From Areca catechu (lineage: Eukaryota; Streptophyta; Magnoliopsida; Arecales; Arecaceae): DNA of 64,000 nt. The notes beneath the pieces were generated by a model. It had not been told where the DNA came from, made no database searches, and was given only the letters and a program-made list of their open reading frames with translations. Position numbers and translations under genes: made by a program. The stretch covers positions 115,371,891 through 115,435,890 of the forward strand of contig CM038050.1 in assembly GCA_021397845.1 (NCBI GenBank), read 5' to 3'. Shown here piece by piece: positions 11,746 through 23,887 of the stretch; position 1 is the first letter of the stretch, and the number at the start of each line of letters is the position of its first letter.

Positions 11746-12107
11746 GGTGGTGAACATGCTAGGCACATGCAGTCTCCTAACAAATGATGCAAAGTACCTA
11801 ACATACTCGACTATGCATTCTTATCGAAGGAAATTTTATTGAACTCGTTGGATCTAAACCTAACAGATTATAGGTTCTCTAGATTTGATCCTAGCTTGAC
11901 ATGCACATTAAAATTTACAGTGAACTCCTAGCAAATTCAAAGAGTGTGCCAGAAGTAAGATGCAAACCTAACATGAGTGATGAATGCATGTAGTATGCTA
12001 ATCTTAGTTAAATGCAATCTAATAATCCTAGAAATGCTTGAGGTGTCAGGAAAGGGCAGAAAATAGGAAGTGGGTTCAGAATTAGTTTGGTAGGGTAGAG
12101 ACAAAGG
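11746..12107 (-). pseudogene. H element (copy 2): domain X and integrase remnant, decayed
   Basis: Minus-strand translation contains 'SYFLPFPDTSSISRI' and 'RFASYFWHTL', matching the second half of domain X and the integrase remnant of element E (SYFLPFPEFSHVSRA and RFATYFWKTL). It directly follows the acidic gag spacer at 12108, the same order as in E and A. An AATAAA (minus) lies at 11835-11840. Confidence 0.65.
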
Positions 12108-13559
12108 TTATGGGTTAGTTGGATACAGTACGATAAAAGAAGGCATGTGAGGGACTAATCCAAAACTAATCAGGCTAACCTTACGGGTTTGCGGTATATC
12201 TATGGGGTTTACATAATGGAAGGATGGGTTATTAATCTCAGGGAAGAGGTCCTTAATGGGAACTATAGGAGGAGGCTCATCCTGAGGGTACTGATTCAAA
12301 GAGATCAGACCCTTAATAAATTCTTCAGGTTCTTGTATTTTAGGACTAGGCTCTATAATTTGGCTCTCCTCTATGGTTTCCTCAGGTAAGGCTCTAGCAG
12401 TAGTGCCTAAGTTCTCTTCCTCTATTTGTTCTTCCACTATAGCTTTAGATTGGAGGTGGTCAAGGTCAACTAGCTCTGGGTTGGTTTCTACCTGTGTATC
12501 TACTGGATCAGCTAATTCGAGGTCTACTAAAGGTGTCTCCTCTTCTCCCTCATACTCATCCACTAGGCTCACATCAGCTTCATACACTTCCGCGTTAATG
12601 TAAGCCTTGTGAATCTCAGGAATGTTTGGAGAAGGTCGGCTAGCGGAAATTGGTTAGGTTCTGGTCTTTGATTATGCGTACTACTCTTTGTAGGTTCAGG
12701 TTGTATAAGGGGTAGTGGCTCACTACTGGGTTCATATTTAGGGATACTAATCCTATGGGGTTCAAGTTGACTAGGGGAAGCATGACTAGTACTAGGCTGA
12801 TACTTAGGGGTTATGGGTTCTCTGGGCTCATAGGACAAGGGTGCAGATCTATGGGTCATGGGATTATAGGATCTGGGGTCATAGGATTTTGGGTCAGCTC
12901 TATGGTTAGGTTATAAGGATGGATCATGGTATGGGGTCCTTCTAGGTTGGGCTCCCTATATGGGTCAGGATTGGGTCCTCCTAGGGTGGACTCCCTATAT
13001 GGTCAGAGTATTGGGTTCTCCTAGGGTTGGGCACTCTATATGGGTCAGAGTATTGGGTCTACTAGGATTGGACTCCCTATATGGGTCAGAGTATGGGTTC
13101 TCCTAGGATTGGACTCCCTATATGGGTCAGAGTATTGGGTTCTCCTGGGTTCAGTATCATAATAAGGGTCATGGTAAGGGGTTCTTCTAAGTTCAGTATT
13201 ATTGTATGGGTCAGGCTTTTGGCTCTCCTAGGTTCAACCTCTCAGTATGGATGAAGGTTTGGGGTCCTAGGTTGAGGATTGTAGTACGGGTCAGGATAAG
13301 GGGCTCTCCTAGTTCGACCTCATGGTACAGATCAGGGTTGGGGATCCTCCTAGGTTGAGGGAATCAGGATCTGGCTCAGACTGTGACTCATGAGTTTTCC
13401 TGGGGTCCCTACCCGGGCTTCTAACTGATCAATCCTATTGGCAAGATGGTCAATTCTATCATTGGTTTGAATACCAGACTGAGTTAACTGGGTCATCTGG
13501 GTAGCCATCTCGGCCATTTGATCAGCTAGGGCTTTCATTTGGGCTTGCAAATTTTCCAT
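12108..13559 (-). pseudogene. H element (copy 2): non-autonomous gag-like ORF
   Basis: An ATG at 13557-13559 (minus) begins MENLQAQMKALADQMAEMAT, a Met/Gln-rich coiled coil. It continues through QTNDRIDHLANRIDQLEARV, then the 14-residue repeat linker (12950-13150), a Tyr/Pro stretch, and a 159-residue acidic frame (12587-12108) with EADVSLVDEYEGEEETPLVD. No capsid, zinc knuckle or protease lies between these parts. Indels break the frame into at least three pieces. The product would have been a small Gag-related protein. Its role is unknown; it might have assembled with a partner's Gag. Confidence 0.7.
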
Positions 13560-14479
13560 GGATTCAGACTTTGTGAAGGAGGTGGGTGATATGAAACTCC
13601 TGATCTAGTTCTCATGCAAGACTCGATCAGACCGACTACAGCTGACTAGACCTAGAGTCCAGAACTAGATGCTCAATCAGGGTGGCAAACTAGCCTATAG
13701 TAATCCTGTACTCAACCAGGCAGGTGTAAGGGGAGTGTTAGGTCCCTGATTGCCAATCCTAGACACCAATCAGAGATTGGCCAGTTAGGCAGACCAGCAC
13801 ACAACCCCTTCGGGATTGAATCCCTAAACCACCATTCTAGACACTGAGCATAAGGCACACATAGGTTAACTTGACACGTGATCTAACACTAGCCCGGACC
13901 CGACCAGTTGGTGTCCCTAGCCCACTAGGGCAAATTAAGTCTAGTTAATTTTAGGTTAAGGCTTGGGACCGAATGCAAAGGATGTGGTTTTGGGCTAAGG
14001 AGAGGTGATCAAATCCTCCCCCCATCTGATATAACAAGAGTGCCCTTAAAAGTAAATTATGCAATGATGGCAGGCAGATAAGGATGCAAATTAGGGTTTA
14101 GATGTTTTTGGTATTTTTGGAGAATATATAATTTTTTTCTTTTTGGTATTTTTTAAATAGAAGAAAACTTGCAAATCATGGCCTAATATGCTGGAAATAT
14201 ACTAAAATTAAAGATATGCAAAAGATGCTAAACAAAACCCTAAAACTTCCAAACTTGTCTTGCTGAAAAAATAGAGCAAACATTTATAGGCTGTATTTCG
14301 GCTTGAAGAAAATTCAGAAACCATAATAAAACCTGAAAAAATTCTTAAAATTACTTTGATTTATGTAGAATTCGAAAAATTAAATTTCAAAATTTTTGGA
14401 GTTTCTTATCAGAGAGAAATGATTTAAATAACATAGCATATATGGACAAAAAAATTGCAGAAAATAAGCCCTAATCTAA
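13560..14479 (-). other. H element (copy 2) leader
   Basis: This is the noncoding leader, highly similar to 8826-9749. It contains the leader palindrome at 13766-13780. The only structure I see is the shared leader block at about 13720-13800. Confidence 0.7.
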
Positions 14480-14491
14480 GCTTTGATACCA
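14480..14491 (-). other. Primer-binding site, H copy 2
   Basis: GCTTTGATACCA (plus strand) is the initiator-Met PBS complement with one change (C to T). It is two bases from the LTR that starts at 14494. Confidence 0.9.
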
Positions 14492-15289
14492 AATGATGGG
14501 GAACTAATATGCATGCAATTCTTTTTTATGTTTTATATGTAGGGTTAGGTGATTAATTCCCGAATTTCAGATCAAAATTAGTTGTAGAGAATTTTTTATG
14601 AATTTTTGAAGCCAAGCATGCAGAATAGAATTTAGAAAAGTACTAAAGAAGGATCGCCGGGGCTGAGAAGCCTCGGTTAGGGGAAGTTCCTACAATATAA
14701 AGACTGGATGTAGAGGGGGTGTACCTGACAATGTCTGAAGTGCCGGTGAAGATCACAGCGAAGGGATCTCTCGTTTCTCGATGGATGCGGCCTAGAAATC
14801 GAGCTAAAGACCCGCGGATACCCGGCTTTCTGCTCGGTGGTCCGATTGAGGCTTGGCTTGAGTCGTTGGATTCGTAGGAAACGAGGACCCTACCAACGAC
14901 CTGTCAGGGATTAGAAAACTCAGAGGAAATCAAGAAAATAAAGGAAAACAGTAAAGCGAAGGAAAGTTTTGGAGGGGCTGGAAGGATGGTTGGCGGTAGG
15001 AAGATGGTTGCAAACACCGGGAAGAAGAACTCTCAAACCCCTTTATGCACACAGCAGGGTAATCACACAAAGCAATAGAAGAACTCAAGGTTTATTTCAT
15101 ATATCAAAATATCCCATCATACAAGAGGCTAGGGTCCTTTAAATAGACCCTTAACCTTGGGCTCCAAGTAAGGTCACATTAGTCTTTACATAAGAATCAT
15201 TTTCCCTCTCAAACCATAGCTAGAAAATAAGGAAATATTAGGTAGAAAAATCCCTAAAAATTCTCTTGACTTGGCCAATACTCCAAGGA

Positions 15290-16763
15290 TGATGCAGAAC
15301 AAATAAAGGGATGCGATGCGGAAGTAAATTAAGATTAACTAATTTTTTTTGTTGTTTTTATATGTTTGTAGAAGTTGGCTTCAAATCAAAGAAAAGTTAA
15401 CCTAACATTGAAAGATACTAATATGATAATTGAAAGCATAATTTTAAGGAAACTAAATTATCAGAGTAGTTCAGAAGCAACGGATCGCTGGGGTTGAGAA
15501 ACTCCCAGACCTAGGGTTTCGCTCCGAACTTTCAACAGAACAGAAATAAAGAGAAGAGATGGTTTATCTAACCAGACAATGATCTTCACAGATTTTGGTG
15601 GAAGAACTCTCCCGAGCAGATTGTTGGATCCTCGGATTCAGATATCTTCGTAATGGATCCTCCAATACTTGTCCTTTGGCGGGTTGGCTTCTCCTGAACT
15701 CAAGACCTGGAAGAGAAGAAAAACAATTGATGGAATCAGAGAGTCAAGGGAAAGATTTACCAGGTTGATGAACTTGAAGATTGAAATTGCTGAAAACTGG
15801 ATTCTCCTGGATGTTGATGTGATTTTCCTTGGAACTTGCTCTGGATCTGAAGTAGCCGGACTGGATCTGGATGAAGGTGGACAGCCTGGACTTGTAGAGA
15901 GAGAGAGGCCGTGGGAGATGGATGGAGCTAGGGTTTGATGGATTGAAAATAATGAAGGGCGGCTAGGGTTTTGGAATTTCAAGTGGCTAACCTAGGGTTT
16001 TGGATAAAGATGGAGATCTCTCACCTCCTCAAGGCTCCAATGGAACCCGGATTACCCCCTCACGGAGCTCAACACTTAGAATAGTGCGGAAGAAGAGAAA
16101 CTAGGTCACTCAACACAAGAGAATAGCAAAAATAATTTTTCTTTATTTAAAAAAAATTTGGGACGGCCATAAAGGAATTTTTTTTGGAATTTTTATGGCG
16201 CCTCCTTTGGAGTTGGATTTGGATTTGGAGTCCTCTTCTTCTTATGGCATTTCTTCTTTTCTTCCACTCCAAGTTAAGCTCTTTGATTTTGATTTGAACT
16301 TCAATTGGATGTCCTTCTTTGATTTTTTCTCCAAGAGAAGTCTTTTCCTTCTTTGCTTAGACAAAATTGGCAGGTATGGGTGCCTCCTTTAAATTAGCTT
16401 CCAATTTGATTTTTTTCTTCTTTGGATGTGGGGACCATGACACTGGGATGCCTCTGTGGTGCCTCCTGGACTCTGGCATGTGCTCGGAGTGTGGCTGGGC
16501 GTGTGGCTTGGAGTGTGGCCTCCACTTGCTTGAACCTTGATTTGATTGGAAGACAAATGTGGCACCATTTTGGACCAAATTGAAACCACATCGGGACTTG
16601 CATCGAGTCAACATGACTCAACAAAATTTAAATGGTGACTCAAGAAATAAATAAACTGGTTGACCAGGTCAACCTTTATTACAAACCCTAATTTCTTGGG
16701 CAATGTCAATCAGAGATCCAAATGGAGCTTTGAAGTCTTCTTCTGAGTCTGGTTCCCGCACCA
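15290..16763 (-). repeat. Element C, 3' LTR
   Basis: This 1,474-bp LTR reads on the minus strand from TGGTGCGGG (at 16763) to CTGCATCA (at 15290). It is nearly identical to 22408-23887. ORFs such as those at 15638-15982 and 16195-16392 recur in every LTR of the family and have no recognisable domain. Confidence 0.95.
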
Positions 16764-17359
16764 ATTCTCCCAGGGTGGGAGGAACTCGACCCTGTCGAGT
16801 AAGGCTCAAGTTGGCTCTGGTATCTCTCCAAGAGGTCTGGGTCCAATTCTTGTAATTCTTCTCGAGAGATCCAAGAGTCTTCAGAATCTGGCCTTCCTTG
16901 CCAGCGGACCAGGTACCTTTTGTATCCTCGATTAGGAGTAGAGATAACCTAATCATCTAGGATTTTTTCAATCTGCTCTTTCCTCACAGGACAGTTTGTT
17001 GGTGGACACACAGGGTCGGGATCACTCTCAATGATAGGGTTAGGCTCAAAAGGCTCACTAGGAATCATAGCTGGCTCCCTGTACTCTACTAAGTCTATAA
17101 TGTTGAAAGTAGAGCTAATGCCTAGTTCTGGAGGCAACTCGAGCACATAGGCATTGGATCCTACTCTCTTTACCACTCTAAATGGTCCAGCTCCCCTAGC
17201 ATGTAACTTTCTAACGGTTCCAGGAGGAAACCGTTCAGGCCTTAACCTAATCATCACATAGTCTCCCTCAACAAAAGATTTGACTCGCCTTTGAGTATCA
17301 GCCAACTTCTTATAAGTTTCATTACTTAAATTTATTTTGGCATGAAATTCTTTATGCAA
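16706..17359 (-). pseudogene. Element C integrase C-terminus and chromodomain
   Basis: This continues the pol frame after a TAG at 17372-17374. It reads a helical linker (HAKINLSNETYKKLADTQRR), the GPF module (ARGAGPFRVVKRVGSNAYVL) and the acidic linker to a second TAG at 16949-16951. It then reads the chromodomain (YLVRWQGRPDSEDSWISREE), ending with ISD and a stop at 16706-16708 inside the 3' LTR. In G both TAG positions are CAG (Gln), so each is a single C-to-T change. Gypsy integrases with chromodomains insert into heterochromatin. Confidence 0.9.
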
Positions 17360-17371
17360 GTCTTTTACATG

Positions 17372-18532
17372 CTATGCAAAATTCTCAGCAGATTCGGAGA
17401 CTCGAGTGTGGACAGGTAAAGGGACTAGGTCAAGAGGTGTGAGAGGTTTGTACCCATGTACAATTTCAAATGGACTCTTACCCGTAGACCTATTGACCGA
17501 GTCATTGTACGCAAATTCTGCCCTTGGTAGGTATAAATCCCAATTTCTGGTGTTTTCACCAACAAGACATCTCAGCAGATTTCCTAGGCTACGGTTCACT
17601 ACTTCAATTTGGCCATCAGTTTGGGGATGATAGGCAGTTGAAAACTTAAGTTTTGTCCCTAACTTATGCCAAAGGGTCTTCCAAAAGTAACTGGTGAATC
17701 GGACATCCCTATCTGAAACGATTATCTTAGGTAGGCCATGGAGTCTAACTATCTCATTGAAGAAAAGTATGGCTACCTTAGACGCATCAAAAGTTTGGGA
17801 ACAAGGCAAGAAGTGGGCCATTTTAGAGAATCGGTCGACTACGACACAGATAGAATCATGTCTCCTCTGGGTCTTAGGTAAACCTAACACAAAATCCATA
17901 CTCACATCTTGCCAAGGACGATCTGGGACAGGGAGTGGGGTATAAAGGCTAGTGTTTTGTTTTCGCTGTTTGGCAACAGCGCAGGTTCGACATCTAGCTA
18001 CAATATTAGCTACATCCCATTTCAAGCTAGGCCAGAAAAAGTGGTCTTCAATAGCTAGAATGGTCTTGTCTTTTCCAAAATGGCCGGCTAAACCTCCAGC
18101 ATGGATTTCCCAAATCAAAAATTCCCTAAGAGAAGTTCTAGGGATGCAAAGCCTATTTTTGAAGAACAAAAAACCATCCACAAGGGTATAATCCTGGTGA
18201 TTACTAGATGGTCCTTGAACTAGATCCTGATACACAGTTGTAAAATCCGGACAAGACTCATATTCCTCTTTGATTTGCTCAAACCCTATGACCTCAGTTC
18301 TAACAGAAGTTAATAACAGAGATCGGCGACTAAGGGCATCAGCTACCTTATTCTCAACTCCAGCCTTATGTTTCAGGACAAAAGTATAGGACTGGATATA
18401 TTCTACCCTCTTAGCATGCCTAGGGTTAAGCTTCTTTTGGGAGTTCAGAAATCTAAGAGCCTCAGGGTCCGAAAATAGTATAAATTCCTGCGGTAGCAAA
18501 TAATGTCTCCAGTAACGCAAAGCTTGCACCAC
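17372..18532 (-). pseudogene. Element C RNase H C-terminus and integrase core
   Basis: A 386-residue frame covers the end of RNase H (ALRYWRHYLL, FILFSDPEAL, KVADALSRRS) and the integrase zinc finger (HAGGLAGHFG...C.TCAVAKQ, an H-H-C-C pattern). The catalytic core follows, with Asp in DVSMDFVLGLP, Asp in IVSDRDVRFTSYFW and the downstream Glu in TDGQIEVVNRSL. It ends at a TAG that replaces Gln. Upstream, an indel near 18680 separates it from the RT frame. Confidence 0.9.
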
Positions 18533-18800
18533 CGCATAAAATTCCTTATCATAGGTAGAATACCTAAGCTTAGCATCATTAAGTTTTTCACTAAAGAATG
18601 CTATGGGATGATTCTCTTGGCTTAGGACTCCACCTATTCCTACACCTGAAGCATCACAGGCAACCTTAATACTTTAAAAAAATCAGGTAATCTCAGAATG
18701 GGTGCTTGGGTCATTTTATCCTTAAGATCTAGGAATGCTTTATGGGCTGACTTAGTCCAATGAAATTCTCCCTTCCTAATACAATCAGTGATAGGAGCAG

Positions 18801-20102
18801 CTAAAGTACTAAACCCTTGATGAATCGCCTATAGAAGGTAGCCAAGCCGTGGAAACTTCTAACTTCATGCACATTGGTTGGCTCTGGCCAGTCTACTATG
18901 GACCTAATTTTCTCAGGATCGACCGCCACGCCGTCAGGGGTTACTACAAAACCAAGAAAGATAACTCTACTAGTCATGAATTCACACTTCTTAAGATTAC
19001 CATAGAGTCTCTCATTCCTCAAAACTTGGCAGACTGCTCTAAGGTGGCCTAGGTGATCTGCTGGGGTCTTACTATAGATCAGGATGTCATCAAAATAGAC
19101 CACCACAAATTTTTCTATGAAAGCTCTAAGTACCTGGGTCATAATTCTCATGAAGGTACTAGGGGCACTGGACAACCCAAAAGGCATAACAACCCATTCA
19201 TAAAGACCATCCTTAGTTTTGAAAGCAGTTTTCCATTCATCCCCGGGTCTAATCCTAACCTGATGATAGCCGCTTTTGAGATCTATCTTAGAAAAAACCA
19301 TTGCACCAGCCATCATATCAAGCATGTCATCTAGTCTAGGGATAGGAAATCTATATTTGATTGTAATTTTATTGATGGCACGACTGTCAACACACATCCT
19401 CCACGTGCCATCTTTCTTTGGGGTTAGTAAGGCTGGGACTACACAAGGGCTAAGACTTTCTCTAATAAACCCCTTCCTCAATAATTCTCCAACCTGCTTT
19501 TGCAGTTCTTCATGCTCAGATGGATTCATCCTGTAATGGGGCAAGTTGGGCAAAGTCGCTCCTGGGATTAGATCTATGGCATGCTGGATATCCCTAAGAG
19601 GTGGAAGGTGGTCTGGCAAATCCTCGGGAAAGACATCCTCAAATTCTTTTAACACAGGTTTAACTTCTTGAGGAGGCTCTGAGGGTTCCGAAGTTCTAAG
19701 TTCCTTAGCAGTCAACATCCAGATGGGTGAACCACTATAAATTTCTTGTTCTAGATCCTTAGCACTGATTAGGTTCACTCCAGTTTTCATCTCCTTAACC
19801 TTACCCGCTCCTTTAGTTACCTTGTCCTTAGGGGGAACGGAATGGATCGTAATCTTCTTCCCATTGAAACTAAAGACACAGGTATTGGATTTTCCTAAGA
19901 GGGTGGCATCATGATCATACAACCAAGGTCTTCCGAGAATTATACTGCTCACCCCCATGGGTAAAACATCGCACCAAATCTTTTCGTGATAAGATTGCAT
20001 TTGGATTTGGACTTGACATCTAGACTGGATGGGTATGGAGGTAGAATCTACCCAAGAAACCTTATAGGGGTTGGGATGGGGAACTGGGATTAAGCCTAAC
20101 AT
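18801..20102 (-). pseudogene. Element C protease C-terminal part and reverse transcriptase
   Basis: This 433-residue frame runs from the protease end (ILGRPWLYDHDATLLGK) through the RT fingers and palm. Key RT text includes RMCVDSRAINKI, the catalytic FSKIDLKSGYHQ, MPFGLSSAPSTF and VVYFDDILIYS (YFDD at about 19086-19103), then connection sequence to TFYRRFIKG. A 1-bp deletion near 18820 ends the frame. The DSGSC protease active site lies just upstream (about 20140), behind a TAG near 20195. Confidence 0.92.
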
Positions 20103-20271
20103 CTTGACAGTGCAAGTAGAGATGGCATTTACACAACTCCCACTATCTATGATGATCTTACATACCTTATCCCCTAATTTAAGAAAAGTCTATAGGATGT
20201 TAGTCCTACGCCAATCCTCTTGAACTAGATTCTGGGATAGGATGCATCTTACAACTCCTAATTGGTCAGAT

Positions 20272-21497
20272 TCATTGGGTCCTTCTCTCCTCATACTCCT
20301 CAACCAAATTCATTCCGGCCTCATAAACTTCTTCTTCAAATTCCTCACTGGGCTCGGAATTATCATTCTCTCCCTCTTCTATGTAAAGGGATCTCCGTGG
20401 GCACTGGCTAGCAACATGACCTACCTTATGACACTTGAAACAGGCTATGGCAGTACACTGACTGGAAATGTGACCTGGTTTCTGACACTTAAAACAGGTG
20501 ATATTTGAACTAGGGGTTCTCTGGGTGTCAGGTGCCTTACCTTTGTCCATAGGCCTAGGGGTAGAAGTACCCTGAAAAGGTTTATTAGGGATAACTTGGC
20601 TAGGTCCATTCCTTGGGATTGGGGCACTAACCCTAGAAGGTATAGGTCCTCTCTGAAATTTCTTAGTGTTCAGTGCAATCTGGTAGGCTTGGTCTAGATC
20701 CGTAACCTCTCTCAGAAATAGTTCTCTCTTGATATCTTCCCTCAGTCCAGCCCTAAATCTAGACAAAGTGACTTTGTGGGCTTCACTCACATCACATCTC
20801 ATTAGGTATTCATCAAAAGTAGCTATGTAGTCTGAGACAGATCGGTTTCCTTGTTTCAGGTTTTGCCATTGGTCTAACAGGTTTTGCTGGTATGAAATGG
20901 GTAGGTATTTATCTCTCAGTTTTTCTTTCATATCCTGCCAAGTGGTTATGGGCTCAACATTCCGTCTCCTAGTGGTTAGCTCAATGTACCCCAGTATAAC
21001 CTAGCTTGACGCACTAATTTCATCTTGGCAAACTTGTATTTCCTCTCCTCAGACATAGCATACCAATCAAAGTATTGATCCATCTCACCCTCCCAATCAG
21101 AATACACCTTAGGGTTCAGACTACCATCAAAAGTGGGTGCATCTAATTTGATGTTCCTGATGAACCTATCATCTCTATCTTCAGGCTCTGGGTCAGGCCT
21201 CCTATGATTAGGTTCAGGATCTCTATATAAAGGCCTTCTAGGATCCTGATGTGGGTGAGGTTGAGGCACATTAAAATCGGGGTCAGGAGTCCAATTCCGA
21301 TGTCTAGGTTCTTCAAGTACTTGGACTCGGTCCCTAAGTTGGGTAAGATCCTCATGAATTTGTGCGCTAAACTGGGCCACAGTGTTTGTCATATCCTGAT
21401 TCATTTTAGCCATACTTTCAGTAAGAGTTCTGATCATGGCCTCTAAATCAGGTTGGGTTTGACCAGGTTGATATGGCACTCCGTTTCTGGTAGACAT
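20272..21497 (-). pseudogene. Element C gag (capsid and two zinc knuckles), frameshifted
   Basis: The true ATG is at 21495-21497 (MSTRNGVPYQPGQTQPD). The order is an N-terminal coiled coil, a Pro/Arg linker (DPRRPLYRDPEP), the capsid domain (FDGSLNPKVYSDWEGEMDQY ... YLPISYQQNLLDQWQNLKQG), then two CX2CX4HX4C zinc knuckles (CFKCQKPGHISSQC and CFKCHKVGHVASQC) and an acidic spacer (EEFEEEVYEAGMNLVEEYE). A 1-bp deletion near 20990, compared with G, shifts the frame inside capsid. A second indel near 20285 cuts off the link to protease. Confidence 0.9.
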
Positions 21498-22391
21498 GAT
21501 GATTCAAGCAAGCACACAAAATGAGACTAGACTAAATCGACTACTGGATCACTAGACCTAGAGTCCAAACTAGATGCCCAATTAGAGTGGCAAGCTAGCC
21601 TGTAGTAACTCAGGACTCTGCCAGGCAGGTGTAAGGGGAGTGTTAGGTCCCTGATTACCAATCCTAGACACCAATCAGTGATTGGCCAGGTAGGCGGACC
21701 AGCACACAAGCCCTTCGGGAATGGATCCCTGAACCACCGTTCTAGACACTGAGTGCTAAGCACACACAGAATAACTCGGCAAACTGACTCAACACTAGCC
21801 TAGACCCGACCAATTGGTGTCCCTAGCCCACTAGGGCAAATTAGGTCTAACTGATTTTAAATTAGGTCTAGGTTCGAATGATTGGATGGTGGTTTTGGGC
21901 TAAGGAGAGGTAATCAACTCCTCCCCTTATCTTAGATGCTCAATTGCCCTTAAGTAAATTATGAGATGATCACTCCAAAAAGAATTGAATTGCAAAACAC
22001 AAAAAAAATAGAGTTGCTGTATTTTAATGCTCAGAATTTTTACCGGAACCAATAAGTCACAGAAAATTATGAAAAATAGGATCAATTATACTGGTTTCAA
22101 CGAAGCAAAAATCATACAATTCGGAGTTTCATGTAGGGAGAAATAATTCAGACAACAGGGCAATTATGGGCTGCAACTAGATTGTCTTCCCCGTTTATAA
22201 TCCCTGCTACGAAGTTATAACCCAATGGATCCCCTACACGCCCTAGGAACACCCCGTGGAATGGGAGGAGGAAGCTTGCGCCTCGCTTAGTTCCTAGGAC
22301 CGGACGTCCTGGGGAGTCTACTTCGAGCAGACAAAATAAAAGAGAAAACAATCAAAACAAGCAAGCAAGCAAATCAGAAATCCTAGACTGG
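21498..22391 (-). other. Element C leader
   Basis: This is the noncoding leader from PBS to gag. The PBS-proximal part (22150-22350) is a GC-rich block conserved almost base for base in E (32750-32920) and G (63350-63530). It opens a 67-codon frame but has no ATG. A palindrome lies at 21671-21685. Confidence 0.75.
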
Positions 22392-22403
22392 GCTCTGATA
22401 CCA
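22392..22403 (-). other. Primer-binding site, element C (single copy)
   Basis: GCTCTGATACCA on the plus strand is the initiator-Met PBS, 4 bases from the 5' LTR. Only one PBS is present, in contrast to E, F and G. Confidence 0.97.
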
Positions 22404-22407
22404 AAAA

Positions 22408-23887
22408 TGATGCAGAACAAATAAAGGGATGCGATGTGGAAGTAAATTAAGATTAACTAATTTTTTTTGTTGTTTTTATATGTTTGTAGAAGTTGGCTTC
22501 AAATCAAAGAAAAGTTAACCAAACATTGAAAGATACTAATATGATAATTGAAAGCACAATTTTAAGGAAACTAAATTATCAGAGTAGTTCAGAAGCAACG
22601 GATCGCTGGGGGTTGAGAAACTCCCAGACCTAGGGTTTCGCTCCGAACTTTCAACAGAACAGAAATAAAGAGAAGAGATGGTTTATCTAACCAGACAATG
22701 ATCTTCACAGATTTTGGTGGAAGAACTCTCCCGAGCAGATTGTTGGATCCTCGGATTCAGATATCTTCGTAATGGATCCTCCAATACTGGTCCTTTGGCG
22801 GGTTGGCTTTTCCTGAACTCAAGATCTGGAAGAGAAGAAAAACAATTGATGGAATCAGAGAGTCAAGGCAAAGATTTACCAGGTTGATGAACTTGAAGAT
22901 TGAAATTGCTGAAAACTGGATTCTCCTGGATGTTGATGTGATTTTCCTTGGAACTTGCTCTGGATCTGAAGTAGCCGGACTGGATCTGGATGAAGGTGGA
23001 CGGCCTGGACTTGTAGAGAGAGAGGTCGTGGGAGATGGATGGAGCTAGGGTTTGATGGATTGAAAATAATGAAGGGCGGCTTGGGTTTTGGAATTTCAAG
23101 TGGCTAACCTTGGGTTTTGGATAAAGATGGAGATCTCTCACCTCCTCAAGGCTCCAATGGAACCCGGATTACCCCCTCATGGAGCTCAACACTTAGAATA
23201 GTGCGGAAGAAGAGAAACCTAGGTCACTCAATACAAGAGAATAGCAAAAATAATTTTTCTTCATTTAAAAAATAATTGGGACGGCCATAAAGGAATTTTT
23301 TTTTGGAATTTTTATGGCGCCTCCTTTGGAGTTGGATTTGGATTTGGAGTCCTCTTCTTCTTATGGCATTTCTTCTTTTCTTCCACTCCAAGTTAAGCTC
23401 TTGCTCTTTGATTTTGATTTGAACTTCAATTGGATGTCCTTCTTTGATTTTTTCTCCAAGAGAAGTCTTTTCCTTCTTTGCTTAGACAAAATTGGCAGGT
23501 ATGGGCGCCTCCTTTAAATTAGCTTCCAATTTGATTTTTTTCTTCTTTGGATGTGGGGACCATGACACTGGGATGCCTCTGTGGTGCCTCCTGGACTCTG
23601 GCGTGTGCTCGGAGTGTGGCTAGGCATGTGGCTTGGAGTGTGGCCTCCACTTGCTTGAACCTTGATTTGATTGGAAGACAAATGTGGCACCATTTGGACC
23701 AAATTGAAACCACATCGGGACTTGCATCGAGTCAACATGACTCAACAAAATTTAAATGGTGACTCAAGAAATAAATAAACTGGTTGACCAGGTCAACCTT
23801 TATTACAAACCCTAATTTCTCGGGCAATGTCAATCAGAGATCCAAATGGAGCTCTGAAGTCTTCTTCTGAGTCTGGTGCCCGCACCA
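22408..23887 (-). repeat. Element C, 5' LTR
   Basis: This 1,480-bp LTR is nearly identical to 15290-16763. The stretch at 23265-23285, where G carries a ~145-bp block with TATATAAT, runs directly from 'CTTCATTTAAAA' into 'TTGGGACGGCC', so the block is missing. Confidence 0.95.

Larger units (their letters stand above)
15290..23887 (-). mobile_element. Element C: complete chromovirus (Ty3/Gypsy), TSD AAGGA
   Basis: This is an 8,598-bp full-length element: 3' LTR 15290-16763, internal region, PBS 22392-22403, 5' LTR 22408-23887. Both sides carry AAGGA (15285-15289, 23888-23892). It encodes gag, protease, RT, RNase H, integrase and chromodomain in one order on the minus strand. The reading frame is broken by several 1-2 bp indels and by TAG codons, so it is not autonomous now. 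It is the same family as element G. Both LTRs lack a ~145-bp block with the TATA region present in G. Confidence 0.95.

Noticed and set aside
15669..15938. ORFs repeated in several LTRs (also at 22803-23048 and 56614-56973) as a conserved gene
   Set aside because: They recur because the LTR recurs. They have no domain, no consistent start and opposite-strand ORFs of equal length.
22148..22351. Conserved upstream ORF of about 67-100 codons in the leaders of C, E and G
   Set aside because: The frame has no ATG in any of the three copies (it opens at TTG). Similarity is at the DNA level, so an RNA or DNA signal is more likely.
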